Below are positions 8,296-17,261 of a stretch of DNA of 64,000 nucleotides, in pieces; position 1 is the first letter of the stretch; every line of letters starts with the position of its first letter. The notes under the pieces are model-generated. The model saw nothing but the letters and a program-made list of their open reading frames with translations. It was not told where the DNA came from and made no database searches. Source of the DNA: Nitrobacter sp. Nb-311A (GTDB lineage: Bacteria; Pseudomonadota; Alphaproteobacteria; Rhizobiales; Xanthobacteraceae); contig NZ_AAMY01000005.1 of the NCBI RefSeq assembly GCF_000152905.1, forward strand, positions 1 to 64,000. The letters run 5' to 3'. The position numbers and the translations under genes were made by a program.

Positions 8296-10620
8296 ATGTC
8301 TATTCGTGTGTTTGCGCGCTGCTTTGCGGCGTGCGCGACGTCTTCCGTCGCGATTTCATTCATGGTCAATAGCGCTTCGTCGCAGGAACAACCCGCTCCG
8401 CGAGGTCAGAGCGCTACGCTTCCGCCGATCACGGTGGAAACGAGCCAGGCTCCCAAGCGCAAGCCGAAGCGCGCCGCCGCGAGACCTTTGGTGCGCGCGA
8501 CCACGACATCCAGCCAGCCCGCGCCCACCAATGCTCCGGCCGCGCCGGTCATCGAGCGAGGGACCGGTTTCGGCACCCGAACGGCCGACAGCGCCGGCAA
8601 GGGTTACGCGATGCCTGACGCCACCACCGCCACCAGGATGAACGGGCGGGTGTTCGAGACGCCGTATTCGATCCAAACCGTTCCGAGCGATGTCATCAGA
8701 GACCAGGCGGTGACGACGATAAACGATGCGCTCAAGAACGTCAGCGGTGTGCAGATCGACCGTGAGGGCATTTACGACGGCATCATGCTGCGTGGCTTCG
8801 CGCAGAATTCCGGCAATCGATGGATTTACCGGGACGGCTCGCCATTTCAAAATTCCAAGTTCGACTTTGCAAACATTGATCGGATCGAAGTGCTGAAGGG
8901 AACGGCGGGCGGCATTTACGGGCGTATCGATCCGGGTGGCCTGGTCAACGTGGTGACCAAGAAGCCGCTTGCGACGCCGCATTATTCGATCGAACAGTGG
9001 GTTAACAGTAATAATCTCGGCTACCGCACCGTCGGAGACGCCACGGGCTCGCTCACGAAGGACGGCTCGGTGCGCTATCGCGCCATCGGGGCCTTCGAGG
9101 ATCGCGATTCATTCCGTGACTTCGTCGACTCGCGGAACGTCCTGCTGTCGCCATCCATCAGTTGGGATATCACGCCGACCACCGAGCTTTATCTGAACTA
9201 CGAATACAGGCGCATGGAGCAGGTCTTCGACCTCGGCATTCCCGTATACAATAACGTGATCCCTGACGTTCCCCGCAACCGCTTTATCGGGTTGAAAAAT
9301 CAGCCTCCCAGCGTAGTCGAGAGTCATCTGATCGATGCGATTCTGACGCAGCAGCTCGCCGAGGGTTGGACCGCGAAAGTGCGCGGAACCTACTCCAAGA
9401 GTAAGACCCATTCTTTTGATTCCGAGCCTGGCGGGTCGATGGTGGCTCCGGGTTTCACCAACATTTATTATGGTGAGTTCATTGGCACTTACGAAAGTCA
9501 CTTCGTCGAGGCTTCGATCACGGGCGACACCCAGATCACGCAAGACATTCGCAACCGCCTGTTCGCCAGCGCCGAGTCCTATCATAGCGCACAAAACTAC
9601 GGGTTTAACGGCACAACCGATCCGACGATCGTTCGTCCGCTCAGTATTGAGAACCCGGTCTACCAGAGCTGGCGGGAAGTCGCTGGGCTCCCGCTGACGA
9701 TGGGGGGCAGGCCGTTTACGGAGTGGCGCGCTGTCAGCTTTCAAGACCAGGTGACCTTGTTCGACAGGCTGGATCTGATTGCCGGCGGCCGCTGGGACGG
9801 GAGCAATGCCGGCAGCGCCTCATGTGCATTGAGCGGCGGCGCGACGAGCTGTCCGCCGTCCACGCCAATAGATGCCAAGGCATTCAACGTCTTTAAGCCC
9901 CGCGCCGGCATCAACTTCCGGGTCACGCCGGAGCTCGCGCTGTTCACCAGCTATTCGGAATCGTTCGGCCCCATTGTCGGATTTGGCAGGCTTTTGGATG
10001 GCTCCTTGCCCGATCCGAGCGAAGCGAAGCAATATGAGGTCGGTGCGAAGTTTCAAACGTCTGATGGCCGCCTCAACGCTACGGTGGCCGCATATGATCT
10101 GACCAGAACCAACCTCGTAACGCCCATACCGGGCAACCCGAATGTTGTTAACCAGATCGGCGAGGCCCGCTCCCGTGGCGTCGAGGTGGACGTTTCCGGG
10201 AATTTGACGGATCGTCTCCAGGTGATGGCCAACTATGCCTACACCGATGCGCGGATCACCGTAGACACGACGGATGCTGGCGGCGTGGGTAACACCGGGC
10301 ACAGGCTGTACAACGTGCCGCTTCACCAGGGCGGTATCTGGCTTCAGTACAGTCTGCCGTCGGGATGGCGTTTCGGCGGCGGCGCGTTCGCGGGCAGCAA
10401 CCGATGGGGCAACAACGAAAATACGTTCAGGATCGGTGACTATGTTCGCGTCGATGCCAATGCGTCCTATAGCTGGGACACCGGATTCGGAAAGGCGACG
10501 GCGTCGTTCAACGTCCAGAACCTGTTCGATGAAAGATACTATGTAAGCGCGACCTACGTTCCCGCGGTGCTGCCCGCGCCGGGACGCACCTTCATCGCCC
10601 GCTTGAGGTTCGAACGCTGA
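8296..10620 (+). CDS. TonB-dependent siderophore-type receptor 2
   Basis: 774 residues with GGGAGAG before the ATG. Signal peptide ends near NSASSQ; TonB-box-like LPPITVETS; Pro/Lys-rich linker; plug with TPYSIQTVPSDVI, GIMLRGFAQN and IDRIEVLKGTAG; long barrel domain with the usual NLFDERYYVSATY near the end. It is the FhuE/FpvA-like siderophore receptor type without an N-terminal signalling domain. Distinct in sequence from receptor 1 although the upstream gene is duplicated. Downstream lies only a PepSY scrap. Confidence 0.92.
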   Translation: MSIRVFARCFAACATSSVAISFMVNSASSQEQPAPRGQSATLPPITVETSQAPKRKPKRAAARPLVRATTTSSQPAPTNAPAAPVIERGTGFGTRTADSAGKGYAMPDATTATRMNGRVFETPYSIQTVPSDVIRDQAVTTINDALKNVSGVQIDREGIYDGIMLRGFAQNSGNRWIYRDGSPFQNSKFDFANIDRIEVLKGTAGGIYGRIDPGGLVNVVTKKPLATPHYSIEQWVNSNNLGYRTVGDATGSLTKDGSVRYRAIGAFEDRDSFRDFVDSRNVLLSPSISWDITPTTELYLNYEYRRMEQVFDLGIPVYNNVIPDVPRNRFIGLKNQPPSVVESHLIDAILTQQLAEGWTAKVRGTYSKSKTHSFDSEPGGSMVAPGFTNIYYGEFIGTYESHFVEASITGDTQITQDIRNRLFASAESYHSAQNYGFNGTTDPTIVRPLSIENPVYQSWREVAGLPLTMGGRPFTEWRAVSFQDQVTLFDRLDLIAGGRWDGSNAGSASCALSGGATSCPPSTPIDAKAFNVFKPRAGINFRVTPELALFTSYSESFGPIVGFGRLLDGSLPDPSEAKQYEVGAKFQTSDGRLNATVAAYDLTRTNLVTPIPGNPNVVNQIGEARSRGVEVDVSGNLTDRLQVMANYAYTDARITVDTTDAGGVGNTGHRLYNVPLHQGGIWLQYSLPSGWRFGGGAFAGSNRWGNNENTFRIGDYVRVDANASYSWDTGFGKATASFNVQNLFDERYYVSATYVPAVLPAPGRTFIARLRFER

Positions 10621-10682
10621 ATAAGGACTCTGCGAGCGGAGCGCGCCCAACCAACTGGCGCGTCCGCCGCTCACAGATTGCC

Positions 10683-10793
10683 ATGAAGGGGTTCGCGATA
10701 CATAGACGCTTCCGGGTGCTGCGGGTCCATCGATGCGCCGGCCTCTATCTTGGGTTCTTCCTATTTATCGCTGGTGTGCGACTGGCGCGATGA
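10683..10793 (+). pseudogene. PepSY protein N-terminal remnant
   Basis: A 36-codon ORF reading FRVLRVHRCAGLYLGFFLFI, the pattern of the first membrane helix of PepSY-associated proteins (VLHRW.GL.LG.FLF), then a stop. No continuation of a PepSY protein is seen in any frame. Its place directly after receptor 2 matches the full PepSY gene after receptor 1, so it is best read as the remains of the partner gene. Confidence 0.5.
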
Positions 10794-10847
10794 CGCGAGC
10801 TTGACGATCCGCTGCATCGGTCCACGAAAGGCGACGCAAATTCCAAG

Positions 10848-11378
10848 CTATGTTGCTGCGACGGCATGGCAAGCCGTTCGTCGCGGTGCTGGAGCAGATG
10901 AGCGACCATGTTCACCCTCCGATTCTCTCAACGTCCGGCCTCGTTCTTCGAGCCAGAGTTCGATTTCGATGACGGCGGCGGCTCCGATGCCAGGCTCGGC
11001 CAGGAGCTCGTCCCGGGTGTAGGCGGCGGCGATCTCAAGCAGATGGTGGCCGCGTTTGGTAATGGTCTTACCGCCGAGCGAGGCGTAGCGGCCTCGAAGC
11101 AGCGCCTTAATGGCCCGCCGAGGAAGATTGCGAGGCGCGGCTTTATCGCTCTGCTTCCGGCAGAACGTTCGGACGTCATGTTCCTCGATGTCGAGGAAAG
11201 CGGCGATCCGACGATGATCGAGACCGAGCGCGCGGAGGATATTTACTTCCTCGCGCAGCCGCGCGAGAAATCGTCGTCGGTCGTGACCGCGCTGGCGTGC
11301 CATTGACCTTGGTTGTGACGCCGGCCATCGAGCGCGGTCATCGTTTACCTGCGAATGATCTTTCAACTGCGTCAGCAT
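10848..11378 (-). CDS. Protein with RNA-polymerase alpha-CTD-like helix-hairpin-helix
   Basis: 176 residues from ATG 11378, which has GGAG 8 nt upstream; an earlier in-frame Met at 11402 has no ribosome site. An Arg-rich N-terminal half (RHDRRRFLARLREEVN-like, with an HTH-like LDHRRIAAFLDIEEHDVR stretch) is followed at about 110-150 by YTRDELLAEPGIGAAAVIEI then LWLEERG, the pattern of the alpha-CTD helix-hairpin-helix (DLL..PNLG..SL.EI...L...G). Suggests a DNA-binding protein. No known gene recognised. Confidence 0.55.
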   Translation of the reverse strand: MLTQLKDHSQVNDDRARWPASQPRSMARQRGHDRRRFLARLREEVNILRALGLDHRRIAAFLDIEEHDVRTFCRKQSDKAAPRNLPRRAIKALLRGRYASLGGKTITKRGHHLLEIAAAYTRDELLAEPGIGAAAVIEIELWLEERGRTLRESEGEHGRSSAPAPRRTACHAVAAT

Positions 11379-11440
11379 GATATGTTCTCCACTTATGAGC
11401 ATGTCGATCCTCGCGGATCGTTTCTACTTCGTGAGTTCTG

Positions 11441-11599
11441 TCACCCGCGCCAACTCCATGGCAAAGCCGTCGAATGAGATGTTGAAGATGACTGAGAGGT
11501 TGAACGAGATGACGACGAGATCGCGAACGGCGCGCGGATGGCGATCTGGCCCGGGACGAGCAGCCGATCGGCGAAATCAGCAAGGATTGAAATAGACAT
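11441..11599 (-). CDS. Short leader ORF (copy B)
   Basis: 52 residues: MSISILADFA, RLLVPGQIAIRAPFA, then a Ser/Thr-rich tail. The start context (TGGAAG, then CTC before the start codon) and the N-terminal half match the leader ORF upstream of exbB (2239-2385). It lies between the CxxC gene 11739-12149 and the alpha-CTD-like gene. A small membrane peptide or a regulatory leader are both possible. Confidence 0.4.
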   Translation of the reverse strand: MSISILADFADRLLVPGQIAIRAPFAISSSSRSTSQSSSTSHSTALPWSWRG

Positions 11600-11738
11600 G
11601 AGTTTTCTTCCACGCAGGGTCAGCAGTTGACCGCGAGTTCGGGGATTGCGAACGCTCACGCACGCCGGCCCTGCGCGCACCGGTCGCCAAGTCGCATTTC
11701 GGTTTGATGAATGCCGCGCCAGGTCGCGCAGTTACACG

Positions 11739-12149
11739 TCAGGCTATGCGTGGAGGCGCACGCGACCGGAAATTGTCGGAGGCTCGCGAAACAGGCTGAT
11801 ACGCATAGTTCGCCTGATAAAAGCCGGACAGCACCGCCAGACGTACCGGATGGACAACGGGCGGCTCCCCGATGATTCCGGGACTGGAAATAAGTCTGCA
11901 GGCGTCGCAGTGGGTTGATTTCGGGACTACACGGCCATCGTCCGTATTGCTGGTGCCTCCGGAACACAGGATCGGAAGTGTGCCGTCCGGAAGAGCATAT
12001 TCAGCGAGTTCGGCGGAAGACAGATGGCGATCGGCAAGAGACGCATGTTGGCTGGCCGGCTGATGAGCCACACCCAAGGTCACCATTGCCAGCGCATAAA
12101 ACGCCGCAATAACGATCCTCGCGTACCTTCTCCTCAACGTCGCAAGCAC
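11739..12149 (-). CDS. DUF2946-like Cys-pair protein (copy B)
   Basis: 136 residues from a GTG at 12149 with GAGGCGG upstream; the same GTG context begins copy A. Parallel features: VLATLRRR, one hydrophobic segment (IVIAAFYALAMVTLGVAH), SSAELAEYALPDGTLPILCS, then HCDAC and a SRAPPR end. Paralogue of 2526-2915, together with flanking DNA. Function unknown; Cys and His residues suggest a metal or redox role. Confidence 0.6.
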   Translation of the reverse strand: MLATLRRRYARIVIAAFYALAMVTLGVAHQPASQHASLADRHLSSAELAEYALPDGTLPILCSGGTSNTDDGRVVPKSTHCDACRLISSPGIIGEPPVVHPVRLAVLSGFYQANYAYQPVSRASDNFRSRAPPRIA

Positions 12150-12521
12150 GGAATCCGCCTCACTTACATATGAGCATCCTAACAGCGGACGAAAGAAACG
12201 CAATCTGCGGACGAGATGTTCTGGACAATCAAAGCGCGACTGATTGTCCGGTTTGTTGCGTGCCTCGCCAGTTCGAGAGAGGCCATGAGCAGTCGCTTAC
12301 CGCGCTATCCCGCATCGATGCTCAGTTTCAGCTGTCGTGAGCGTAATCGAGAACGTCCGTGACTGCGCCGAAGAATGTCGCAATATGTCAGCATAAGGCA
12401 CCCAGAGTAAGGACGGGCTATACGACGACTACGGGCCGTGCGCTGGCGTTTATGATGTTCTTCAATGGGGCCGTCTTGCCGGCGTGCGGAGCGTCGGTAC
12501 GCGCTATTGAGTTTACTGACC
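12150..12521. other. Intergenic region with receptor breakpoint
   Basis: About 370 bp between the CxxC gene and the point where receptor homology begins. It holds the inverted repeat at 12224-12250 and short frames with no recognisable product. The 5' half of the receptor gene that should precede 12522 is not here. Confidence 0.5.
12224..12250. repeat. Perfect 8-bp inverted repeat
   Basis: GGACAATC at 12224-12231 and GATTGTCC at 12243-12250, with an 11-nt spacer. It lies about 75 bp upstream of the start of the leftward CxxC gene, so an operator is one reading. No T-run follows on either side, which argues against a simple terminator. Confidence 0.4.
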
Positions 12522-13952
12522 CCGGTGCAGCGCGAGGACGGATTCCGCGACCACAGCAACGGTCACCTCGAGCGCGGCAGCGGCAACTTCGGCTACCGGT
12601 TCTCGCCGGATGCGGAAACGCGGTTCTACGTGAACGCCAATACCTGGCGCCAGCGCCTGCCGGGCGAGTTGTCGAAAACGGTGGCGCTGAATACGCCGCG
12701 AGCAGCCGACCCTGAATTCGTGCGGCAAGACCAGCAGCGCAATATCGACTCAATGCGTGTCGCCAACAAGACCACGTTGCGCTTCGGCCCGACGACTGTA
12801 GACCTCGGCGTCTTCACGCACCAGCGCCACGTCGATCATCCGATCTATCGATATCTCGACTACTATGTCTCCGACTATGGCGGCTTCGCCCGGACCACTG
12901 ACGATCGCCTGATCGGAGGCTTTCGCAATCGCCTGATCGCCGGCGTCAATCTCCAGGCCGGCGTGATCGACTACAAGGAGTACGCCAACCCGGGCAACGC
13001 CGTGAAAGGCGAGTTGCTGACATCCGCGCTGCAAAAATCCCAGAACCATTCGGTCTATGCGGAGAACAGCCTCTTTGTGCTGCCGAACGTCGCTTTGATC
13101 GCCGGTGGTCAGTTCCTGCATGCGGTCCGCAACCAGGAGGATCGCATCCTGTCGAATGGCGACCAGTCAGGCCGCCGCACCTATGACATCTTCAACCCGA
13201 AAGTCGGCGCGCTCTGGGACGTCGACCCGACATGGCAGGTGTTCGCCAATATCTCGCGCAGCGCCGAGGCGCCCACCTTTGACGCCAACACATTCAATTC
13301 GCCTGTGAGTTCGAACGTCAACGCCCAGACCGCGACGACCTATGAGATCGGCACCCGCGGCCGCCGCCCTGACCTGACATGGGATATCGCGCTTTACCGG
13401 GCCGAGCTTCGGAATGAGCTGCAGTGCCTGAGGTCGTCGCCGTTCAGTCTCTGCAGCGTGGTGAATGCGGACAGGACCGTGCATCAGGGCGTCGAAGCCG
13501 GGCTGGGCGTGGCGTTCATCAAGTCGGCCTTCGCACAGGAGGACCGTTTCTGGTTCAATCTCGCCTACACCTACAACGACTTCTTCTTCGATGGCGACGC
13601 GCGCTGGGGCAACAATCGCCTGCCGGGCGTGCCGCCCCACACGATTCGCGCCGAAGTGATCTACAAGCATCCGAACGGCTTTTACGCCGGTCCGAACGTG
13701 GAATGGATGCCGCAGGCGTTTTTCGCCGACAACGCCAACAGTCTGACCATCGATCCCTATGCGCTGCTGAATTTCAGGATCGGGCACGATGCGGGCGGTC
13801 CCGGCTGGTCCGGCTATCTCGAAGCGCGCAACCTGTTCGACACTCACTACATCTCGAGCACGATAACCGCCGATATCGCCACCCCGGCATCCGCCCTGTT
13901 CAACCCGGGCTACGGCCGAACCATCTACGGCGGCTTGCGCTACAGGATGTGA
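12522..13952 (+). pseudogene. TonB-dependent receptor lacking signal and plug
   Basis: About 476 codons of receptor barrel. Homology starts near EDGFRDHSNGH and runs through FANISRSAEAPTFD, a barrel typical of copper- or heme-type receptors, to NLFDTHYISSTI and a final GGLRYRM. No signal peptide, TonB box or plug precedes it; the frame opens at an ATG at 12465, but its first about 20 residues look random. The 5' half has been deleted. The downstream copper-associated gene suggests the original substrate may have been copper. Confidence 0.8.
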
Positions 13953-13965
13953 GGAGAAGACGACT

Positions 13966-14412
13966 ATGTTGCGGATATTGGTTGCTTTGATCGTTGCGTT
14001 TTTCGGTCTGACCGGAGCCGCAAGGGCGGGTACGGATGAAGACGCGGTACGGCGTCTTTTGCATGCGACTTTCGACAAACCGGAGCAAAAGCTGGTTATC
14101 GAGCCGTTGGTCGTCAGAGCAGGCTACGCGATCGCGGGCTGGACCCAGGGTGATATGGGAGGGCGGGCGTTGCTTCAAAACAAGCGTGGCAGTTGGACTT
14201 TGATTCTCTGTGCGGGAGACGGAATCAAGACCGCCGATGCCTTGCGGCGAGCGGGCGTTGCTTCCGATGCCGCCGCCGCGCTTGCGCAGGCCCTCACCAA
14301 GGCAGAGCAAAGCGTCGCCGCAGACCGCCTCGCGATGTTCGCTCGTTTCGAGGGGTTGCGGCGCATGGATGCGGATGACAAACACCCGCCTGTTCCGCAT
14401 CGCACGCAGTGA
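13966..14412 (+). CDS. Copper uptake system-associated periplasmic protein
   Basis: 148 residues with a clear signal peptide (MLRILVALIVAFFGLTGAARA). The mature part has RLLHATFDKPEQKLVIEPLV, GYAIAGWTQGDMGGRALL and WTLILCAGDGIK, a pattern I associate with small periplasmic proteins beside copper-type TonB receptors. It starts 13 bp after the truncated receptor with GAGGAG upstream, so the pair were one transcript. Now orphaned if the receptor is dead. The family name comes from memory of the pattern. Confidence 0.6.
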   Translation: MLRILVALIVAFFGLTGAARAGTDEDAVRRLLHATFDKPEQKLVIEPLVVRAGYAIAGWTQGDMGGRALLQNKRGSWTLILCAGDGIKTADALRRAGVASDAAAALAQALTKAEQSVAADRLAMFARFEGLRRMDADDKHPPVPHRTQ

Positions 14413-14505
14413 GGATCGCGAGCCACACGCCCTGAACGTTTGCCATGCTCGGCTGCGTCCGCGGAAGGCATGGCGTCGTCATCCCGTAAACCTCAGAACA
14501 TAGGG

Positions 14506-15060
14506 TCAATCAGTTCCTGACAGGCTCTGGTTGTCGTGCGCCGCGATGAGGGCGTCGATATCGTCTTCGGTAAGCGCGGGACGGCTCAGCAGGGCCGCAG
14601 CGACGCGCTGGATCGCAGGCCAGTTTTCCTGGACCAGATCGGCAGTCTTTTGGGTCGTACGGCTGAATAGGCGGCCGAACTCCTCTGTCTCGGGACCGTC
14701 CAACTCGACGTAGCTGCCCGGCACCGCCGGCTTGCCGTGCTGCCGCAAAACCAGCATCGCCAGGAGGCTGGTCGCGTTGGCGCGATCCACGCGCCAACCA
14801 CCGTCGCATGCGCGATTCTGGGCCGCGAGGGACATGGGACGATAGTGATGCTGGGCCTGCGGGCCGGCCAGCGCGACAATGGCGTACTTCTCCGGCGCCT
14901 CAAGGTCGTCGGGGGCGAGGTGCGTCGCGCTAGACGCCGTCACCACTGCGCTGGCGCCGTCGAATGCATCGAGGGTCGCGTAGCTTACCGGGATGTTCAG
15001 CACGCGCGCGATCACGGCGTGTCCGGCCTCGTGATGCGCGATGGTCTCTTTCTTCCCCAT
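14506..15060 (-). CDS. Short M41-type HEAGH metallopeptidase-like protein
   Basis: 184 residues from ATG 15060 (GGAG upstream); the open frame extends further upstream but without a good ribosome site. Begins almost at once with the zinc motif HHEAGHAVIARVLNIP of FtsH-type (M41) peptidases, followed by YAIVALAGPQAQ and a helical C-terminal region. It has no AAA+ domain and no membrane segments, unlike FtsH. Stand-alone short proteins of this kind occur in accessory DNA; activity is not proven. Convergent with the gene before it. Confidence 0.65.
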   Translation of the reverse strand: MGKKETIAHHEAGHAVIARVLNIPVSYATLDAFDGASAVVTASSATHLAPDDLEAPEKYAIVALAGPQAQHHYRPMSLAAQNRACDGGWRVDRANATSLLAMLVLRQHGKPAVPGSYVELDGPETEEFGRLFSRTTQKTADLVQENWPAIQRVAAALLSRPALTEDDIDALIAAHDNQSLSGTD

Positions 15061-15146
15061 GGCGGCAGCTCCGGAATCTCCTGACAAAGCGGCCGACCTG
15101 GCGCTCGAACGCCGGATCGGACTGACCTGACCTCGGAGGTTACCCG

Positions 15147-15235
15147 ATGGCCAAGCGGAAGAAAGGTAGCAAGGTAGCAAGACGGTGTCGAAGGGCAAGG
15201 CGCTGCTCCGGGAGTTGCCCTTGCCTTACGAGTGA
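15147..15235 (+). pseudogene. Small ORF broken by an 8-bp tandem duplication
   Basis: GGAGG precedes an ATG reading MAKRKKGSK. An exact tandem duplication of GGTAGCAA (15165-15180) shifts the frame into a 63-codon Cys/Arg-rich run. Removing one copy gives a 26-residue basic peptide, MAKRKKGSKTVSKGKALLRE plus LPLPYE, ending at 15235. Whether this peptide is conserved elsewhere is unknown. Confidence 0.3.
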
Positions 15236-15465
15236 AGCTTCAACTCTCGTCTGGTGCTCTTTACCGAAACCCTGCCGTCATTTGGCTCGCCACCTGCCAC
15301 ATGTGACTGCCTTCCTTTCACATGGATACGGTGCTTAACTTAAGAGATCGCTGAATTTCTGACGGCGTTAGCGTAACCGCGCAGTCATGCCTCGTCTGTT
15401 TTTTGGACTCTGGCATACGGCATAGCCCGCGCATCCAGAACACAAGCACCGAAGGAGAATACCAG

Positions 15466-16092
15466 ATGCCGACTCTCTACACGATGCCCGGCACTTGCTC
15501 GCTTTCGCCGAACATCGCCGTCGCGTGGCTCAATGCTCCGGTCAAAATCCATAATATCCCTTATGGCGACCAGAAGAAGGACTACTATCTCGCCATCAAT
15601 CCTCGCGGGCAGGTTCCGGCGCTGCGCTTTGAAGACAATGACGTGCTGACCGAGGCGGCGGCGATCCTCGCCTGGCTCGGCGCGACCTATAGTAAAGAGA
15701 GCTACGCTCCCAGTAGCCGGCTCGGCCGCAAGGAAGCCGAGGCGCTCGCTTATATGACTTCGGAAGTCCACGCGACGTATGGCGGCCACTTCAACACCCA
15801 GAAATTCGCCGAGAGCGCGGCGGCACAGGACGAGGTCAAGCGCAAGACCTATGAGAAACTCGCCGACCATTACAAGCGCTTGAACAGCGTGCTGAGCGAG
15901 AATGGCGGCGAGTGGTATCTCGGCCAGCGTTCCTTCGCCGACACTTTTCTTTATGTCCTGACGCGCTGGATCGAGAAGACGCCGCTGTCGATCGGCGATT
16001 ATCCGGCGCTGAAAGCGTACCGCGCGCGTATGGAAGCGGACGATGGTGTGAAACAAGCCCTCGCGCGGCAGGCCATGGAGCCGATTGGATGA
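15466..16092 (+). CDS. Glutathione S-transferase
   Basis: 208 residues from the ATG with AAGGAGAA upstream; an in-frame ATG at 15403 is not needed. N-terminal thioredoxin-like domain (1-80) beginning LYTMPGTCSLSPNIA, the Cys-containing active-site pattern of beta-class bacterial GSTs, with the cis-Pro in GQVPALRFED and the glutathione-binding DVLTEAAAI. C-terminal helical domain with SFADTFLYVLTRW. It overlaps the next gene by 4 nt (ATGA), so the two are coupled. Confidence 0.9.
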   Translation: MPTLYTMPGTCSLSPNIAVAWLNAPVKIHNIPYGDQKKDYYLAINPRGQVPALRFEDNDVLTEAAAILAWLGATYSKESYAPSSRLGRKEAEALAYMTSEVHATYGGHFNTQKFAESAAAQDEVKRKTYEKLADHYKRLNSVLSENGGEWYLGQRSFADTFLYVLTRWIEKTPLSIGDYPALKAYRARMEADDGVKQALARQAMEPIG

Positions 16093-17075
16093 GCGAGGAA
16101 AATAGGGATTGGCCGGCCTTGCCTTATGGCGATTGGGCCGAAACGTGCTCCGCGCTCCATTTGTGGACGCAGATTGTCGGCAAGTACCGGCTCGCGCACA
16201 CACCCTGGGTCAATCACTCCTGGCACGCCACGCTCTATGTGACGCCGCGCGGTCTAACGACGGGCGTGGTGCCCGACGGCAAGTCCGCCATCACCTTGAC
16301 CTTTGACTTCCACGACCATGCGCTGATCGGCGAAACGGCCGACATGCGTGAGAGCTTTCCGCTGGAGGCGATGAGCGTGGCCGACTTCCTGAATCGGACG
16401 ACCACGCTGGTCGAACGGCTTGGCGGGCGGATGGATATTCATGGCGCTCCGAATGAAATCCCCGATGCAACACCGTTCGCGCAGGATACCGCGTCGCGGC
16501 CCTACGAGCGTGAGGCGGTCGAGCGGTTCCATCAGGCGCTGGTGCAGATCGACCGCGTGTTTGCACGCTTCCGCACCGGCTATCTTGGCAAAGTCTCGCC
16601 GGTGCACTTGTTTTGGGGCTCGTTCGATCTGGCTGTGACGCGGTTCTCAGGCCGCAAAGCGCCGCTCCATCCCGGCGGGGTGCCCGCGCTTCCTGATTCC
16701 ATTACGCAGGAAGCCTACAGCCACGAAGTCTCCTCGGCCGGGTTCTGGCCCGGTGGCGCCGGGGTGGATGAGGCGATGTTCTACTCTTACGCTTATCCGG
16801 TGCCGGACGGCTTCGCCGGCCGCTCCGTCGAGCCGGCGGCGGCCCGCTTCGACCAGAATCTCGGAGAGTTCCTGCTGCCTTATGAGGCGGTGCGGACCAG
16901 CGCCGATCCTCAGGAGTATCTCACCAGTTTCCTGCAATCGACGTATGAAGCGGCGGCGGATCTTGCCGGGTGGGATCGGCATGCGCTCGAATGCGATTTG
17001 GGCATCCCGCGGATTCCAACCGGCCATTCCGAAGCGCATCGCAATCCGTCGTCAATCTCCAAAGATCGGCGTTGA
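16089..17075 (+). CDS. DUF5996 family protein
   Basis: 328 residues; ATG overlaps the GST stop by 4 nt. Starts WPALPYGDWAETCSALHLWT and contains HTPWVNHSWHATLYVTPRGL and PVHLFWGSFDLAVTRFSGR, all typical of the DUF5996 family. Soluble, with no signal peptide. Biochemical role unknown; coupling to a GST suggests a role in detoxification, which is inference. Confidence 0.85.
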   Translation: MSEENRDWPALPYGDWAETCSALHLWTQIVGKYRLAHTPWVNHSWHATLYVTPRGLTTGVVPDGKSAITLTFDFHDHALIGETADMRESFPLEAMSVADFLNRTTTLVERLGGRMDIHGAPNEIPDATPFAQDTASRPYEREAVERFHQALVQIDRVFARFRTGYLGKVSPVHLFWGSFDLAVTRFSGRKAPLHPGGVPALPDSITQEAYSHEVSSAGFWPGGAGVDEAMFYSYAYPVPDGFAGRSVEPAAARFDQNLGEFLLPYEAVRTSADPQEYLTSFLQSTYEAAADLAGWDRHALECDLGIPRIPTGHSEAHRNPSSISKDRR

Positions 17076-17261
17076 ATCGATATCAATGTCTGCCCCGGTT
17101 CGCGCTGCGACGCGGTGCCCATAAACCGTCCGACCGCCCCTAAATGTTTCTTGCGTTGACGGAACGCCCTGTGAATGCAAGCAGCCCAGCAGATTCCGGG
17201 ATAACAGGCGGCACGCGAAAGCCCGACCGAAGCCAGGCTCCCTCGCAGGCATTAATCGCGG

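Noticed and set aside
11377-11599. Inverted pair of MS-SILAD coding segments facing each other on opposite strands
   Set aside because: The plus-strand copy is only a few codons long (MSMSILADR) and has no ribosome site; likely chance.
12359-12715. Plus-strand frame as the missing 5' part of the truncated receptor
   Set aside because: No signal peptide, TonB box or plug motif in it, and it overlaps the barrel in another frame.
14442-14474. Bidirectional terminator GCCATGC/GCATGGC between convergent genes
   Set aside because: Loop of 19 nt and no T-run on either side; too weak to call.
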